Shown here piece after piece: positions 17,546-20,017 of a stretch of 20,017 bases of DNA. Numbering within the stretch: position 1 is the stretch's first letter; the number at the start of each line of letters is the position of its first letter. The position numbers were made by a program, and so were the translations under genes. Origin of the DNA: Congregibacter sp. (GTDB lineage: Bacteria > Pseudomonadota > Gammaproteobacteria > Pseudomonadales > Halieaceae); the NCBI GenBank assembly GCA_013911345.1, contig JACETJ010000007.1:1-20017 (forward strand). Direction: 5' to 3'. Under the pieces are notes generated by a model. That model searched no databases, had not been told where the DNA came from, and was given only the letters and a program-made list of their open reading frames with translations.

Positions 17546-18340
17546 ATGGAACCGACGGCATCCATGGCGCTGCGAGCTGCCCGCAAAGCGGGAGATCTGA
17601 TCGTGCGCGCAAGTGACGATATGGATAGGGTCGGCTATCAGGCGAAGGCGGCTGCAGACTTTGTGACGGAGGTCGACATCGCATCGGAGAAGGAAATTCT
17701 CTATCAGCTGACGAAGACCTACCCCGATCATCGCTTCGAATGCGAAGAAAGCGGTGTATCTGGGAATGAAGACTCTGAATACACATGGGTCATCGACCCG
17801 CTGGACGGCACCAGCAACTTTCTGAGGGGCATACCTCACTATGCGATCAGTATTGCCTGCTTGTATCGAGGCACAATAGAACATGCCGTTGTCTACGACC
17901 CGGTAAGACGAGAGGAATTTATTGCGTCTCGCGGTCGCGGCGCGCAGCTGAACGGCCATCGTATCCGTGTTGGCGACCGTCGTGAGCTCACCGATTCCCT
18001 TCTTGGTACCGGCGTGCCATTTTTGGGTCACTGCGATGAACATCTCGACTGGTACACGCAGTCGCTCGCGGCAGTTACCAGCCGTTCCATGGGTGTTCGC
18101 CGTGCCGGTGCTGCCGCGTTGGATCTAGCCTATGTCGCGGCCGGGCGCCTCGACGGGTTTTGGGAGATGGGTCTGAACCAGTGGGATATCGCTGCTGGTG
18201 CGTTACTGATTCGAGAAGCCGGCGGGCTGATAACGGACTTGTCCGGCGGTGAGGGTTGGTATGACAGTGGTAATGTGGTCTGCGCCAACAGCAAGCTCAT
18301 GCGGCAACTGTTGCCACTCGTTAAGTGGTCTGTCGCCTAA
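17546..18340 (+). CDS. suhB: Inositol-1-monophosphatase family protein SuhB
   Basis: SuhB is an Mg-dependent inositol monophosphatase; in E. coli it is better known for assisting rRNA transcription antitermination with Nus factors. The 264-residue protein has the metal-binding motifs: Glu67/Glu68 in ECEESG, DPLDGT at 84-89, and WD at 213-214 in WDIAAG. E. coli SuhB is 267 residues, so it is full length. The ATG at 17546 has no strong ribosome site. It is transcribed away from trmJ and ends in an intrinsic terminator facing secF. Whether its main role is phosphatase or antitermination cannot be seen from sequence. Confidence 0.94.
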   Translation: MEPTASMALRAARKAGDLIVRASDDMDRVGYQAKAAADFVTEVDIASEKEILYQLTKTYPDHRFECEESGVSGNEDSEYTWVIDPLDGTSNFLRGIPHYAISIACLYRGTIEHAVVYDPVRREEFIASRGRGAQLNGHRIRVGDRRELTDSLLGTGVPFLGHCDEHLDWYTQSLAAVTSRSMGVRRAGAAALDLAYVAAGRLDGFWEMGLNQWDIAAGALLIREAGGLITDLSGGEGWYDSGNVVCANSKLMRQLLPLVKWSVA

Positions 18341-18363
18341 GGGTCGCTCACCGGCGCCCTTTT
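18339..18363 (+). terminator. Intrinsic terminator of suhB
   Basis: AGGG plus CGC pairs with GCG plus CCCT across a single bulged T (arms 18340-18347 and 18354-18360), with a six-base loop, followed directly by TTTT (18360-18363). The stem begins in the suhB stop codon and the T-run reaches the secF stop codon. No T-run follows on the minus strand, so it serves suhB. Confidence 0.7.
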
Positions 18364-19277
18364 CAGGGCATTATGCCTTCCTGATCGGCACCTTCGCGCT
18401 CGGGCACCATGACATCCTCTTTACTCACGCCCAATTGTAATAGCGTGGTGGCCGCCACATACATAGAAGAATAGGTTCCCACCGCAACACCCACCAAAAG
18501 CGCCACGGCAAAACCAAAAATCATTTCTCCGCCAAACAAGGCGAGCGCGGCCAATACCAGCAAGGTGGTCAATGAAGTGACCAGTGTTCTGCCAAGCGTT
18601 TCAGTCAGTGAAATATCGATCACTTCCCCGGGGCTGGCGCGACGAATTTTTCGCAGGTTCTCCCGGATGCGGTCGGACACCACGATGGTATCGTTCAGCG
18701 AATATCCCACCACCGCCAAAAGAGCCGCCAGCACGGTCAAGTCAAACTCCAGGCCTGTAAGCGAGAAAAAACCCAGAGTGAAAATCACATCGTGGGCCAG
18801 GGCGATCACCGCGCCCAACGCAAACTTGATCTGGAAGCGGAACGCGACATAAAGCATCACCAAACCCAGTGCAGTGAGCATGGCGATACCGCCGTCGTCT
18901 CTCAGCTCCTCGCCTACCTGGGGTCCGACAAATTCGATACGACGCAGCTCAATGCTCATCTCGGTCGCCGCTCGAAGCTTGTCGACCATCATCGCACCCT
19001 GCTCATCCGAATACCCGTCGGGCAATCGAACCAGCACATCCTTGTCGGTACCAAAGCTGACTACCACAGCACCGTCGTAGCCCTCCTGATCCAAGACGGT
19101 GCGAATCGCGCTCAGATCGGCACTGTCGCTATAGGCGACCTCTACCAGTGTGCCGCCCGTGAAATCGAGGCCCCAATTGAGCTGCCTTACAGTCAGCGAA
19201 GCAACTGCCGCCAGCAATGCTGCTGCTGAGAGCGCTATGGCAATCCAGCGCCATTTCATGAACGGTATGGCCTTCAT
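18363..19277 (-). CDS. secF: Protein translocase subunit SecF
   Basis: SecF pairs with SecD in the inner membrane and uses the proton gradient to pull proteins across through SecYEG. The 304-residue protein has a first membrane helix at about 11-30, the family motif WGLDFTGGT (35-43) at the start of the periplasmic domain, FVGPQVG (116-122), then five further membrane helices with [17 protein letters not shown] (191-207) in the conserved fourth/fifth helix region. The ATG overlaps the secD TGA by four bases, so the two are coupled. Length is normal. Confidence 0.96.
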   Translation of the reverse strand: MKAIPFMKWRWIAIALSAAALLAAVASLTVRQLNWGLDFTGGTLVEVAYSDSADLSAIRTVLDQEGYDGAVVVSFGTDKDVLVRLPDGYSDEQGAMMVDKLRAATEMSIELRRIEFVGPQVGEELRDDGGIAMLTALGLVMLYVAFRFQIKFALGAVIALAHDVIFTLGFFSLTGLEFDLTVLAALLAVVGYSLNDTIVVSDRIRENLRKIRRASPGEVIDISLTETLGRTLVTSLTTLLVLAALALFGGEMIFGFAVALLVGVAVGTYSSMYVAATTLLQLGVSKEDVMVPEREGADQEGIMP

Positions 19278-20017
19278 GCTGGCTCTCCCTCCGCACTGGA
19301 ACGCTTATTCCCCAGGCCACCAATCGCCAGTGACTTCACTCGACGGCCACCATAGATAAGGTTGACCAACGCCCGGGTGCCCATAATCGATGAAAACATA
19401 GACGTAATGATGCCGACCGAAAGAGTGACAGCGAAGCCTTTGATCGGTCCGGTACCAATCGCATAAAGAATAATGGCCACAATCAACGTCGTGATGTTGG
19501 CATCCAGAATCGTCACGATCGCGCGATCAAAACCCTGTGTAATGGCCGTTTGCGGCGGCGAGCCGCTACGGATCTCCTCACGAATTCTGGCAAATATCAG
19601 CACGTTGGCATCCACTGCCATACCCACGGTCAGCACGATGCCAGCAATGCCTGGTAGCGTGAGCGTGGCGCCCAGCAGGGACATGATGCCGACCAACAAC
19701 ACCAGATTACCCGACAGCGCGATCACCGCGGCGATGCCGAATACGCGGTAGTAAAGAATCATGAAGACGACAACCAGCGCCAGACCCACCTGCACCGACT
19801 TCATGCCAAGGCGAATATTCTCGGCGCCCAAAGAAGGGCCCACCGTGCGCTCTTCCACGAACGTGATGGGCGCTGCGAGCGCACCTGCGCGCAACATCAG
19901 CGCCAGCTCGGAAGATTCGGCCGGACTATCGAGACCCGTGATCTGAAACTGCGCGCCCAGCGCGGATTGAATCACCGGCGCGGTAAGCAGTTTCTTTTCA
20001 TCATAGGGAATGCGAAC
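19274..20017 (-). CDS. secD: Protein translocase subunit SecD (partial; N-terminal part beyond the window)
   Basis: The visible 247 residues are the C-terminal part of SecD: the end of the large periplasmic domain, [13 protein letters not shown] at the entry to the second membrane helix, then helices carrying [23 protein letters not shown], the conserved proton-path region with its key Asp, and [11 protein letters not shown]. The frame is open to the last base of the window and begins mid-protein. The stop overlaps secF by four bases. yajC and tgt are usually found upstream, outside this window. Confidence 0.97.
   Translation of the reverse strand, partial: VRIPYDEKKLLTAPVIQSALGAQFQITGLDSPAESSELALMLRAGALAAPITFVEERTVGPSLGAENIRLGMKSVQVGLALVVVFMILYYRVFGIAAVIALSGNLVLLVGIMSLLGATLTLPGIAGIVLTVGMAVDANVLIFARIREEIRSGSPPQTAITQGFDRAIVTILDANITTLIVAIILYAIGTGPIKGFAVTLSVGIITSMFSSIMGTRALVNLIYGGRRVKSLAIGGLGNKRSSAEGEPA

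Noticed and set aside
17430..17786. An upstream extension of trmJ by 119 codons
   Set aside because: It runs opposite suhB and across the divergent promoter region, and TrmJ homology begins exactly at the ATG at 17429.
1..20017. A previously undescribed system (defence, mobile, secondary metabolism)
   Set aside because: All substantial coding space is explained by well-known housekeeping families in a conserved order; no unexplained gene-sized gap remains.

Overview
The window is a dense, ordinary housekeeping segment of a gammaproteobacterial chromosome, moderately G+C-rich by eye. Nineteen protein genes fill almost all of it; two run off the ends (aceA on the left, secD on the right). I see no RNA genes, insertion sequences, integrases, CRISPR arrays, prophage genes or defence genes. 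The order secD-secF / suhB / trmJ / iscR-iscS-iscU-iscA-hscB-hscA-fdx / ndk-rlmN-pilF-ispG-hisS-yfgM-bamB-der is the arrangement known from Pseudomonas and relatives. A long-form isocitrate lyase and a PilF lipoprotein fit an aerobic marine-type gammaproteobacterium (Cellvibrionales/Halieaceae-like is my guess; the sequence alone does not prove it).

Layout. 1-1254 (-): the N-terminal 418 residues of isocitrate lyase. 1255-1475: a divergent regulatory region with two inverted repeats in front of aceA. 1476-3073 (+): purE-purK, overlapping by one base. 3058-3098: a hairpin and T-run that hold the stop codons of the converging purK and der. 3081-11285 (-): a tightly packed run, in transcription order ndk, rlmN, pilF, ispG, hisS, yfgM, bamB, der. 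ndk has its own sigma70-like promoter. 11399-16634 (-): the ISC iron-sulfur cluster operon, preceded by a near-perfect IscR type-1 site. 16689-17429 (-): trmJ. 17546-18340 (+): suhB, ending in an intrinsic terminator. 18363-20017 (-): secF and the C-terminal part of secD, overlapping by four bases.

How the genes work together. IscS supplies sulfur, IscU is the scaffold, HscB/HscA transfer the cluster, Fdx supplies electrons, IscA is a carrier, and IscR senses cluster supply and represses its own operon. Two downstream products need [4Fe-4S] clusters: RlmN (radical SAM) and IspG. BamB (outer membrane assembly), YfgM (periplasmic, translocon-associated), SecDF (translocon motor) and PilF (pilotin lipoprotein) form an envelope theme. 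Der (ribosome assembly), HisS, TrmJ and RlmN form a translation/RNA theme.

The most notable points are small. Compared with the syntenic Pseudomonas block, rodZ, iscX and cysE are missing from their usual slots. Short perfect hairpins lie at several junctions. The IscR operator sits inside a 54-bp gap that must also hold the promoter. I did not find a credible undescribed system.
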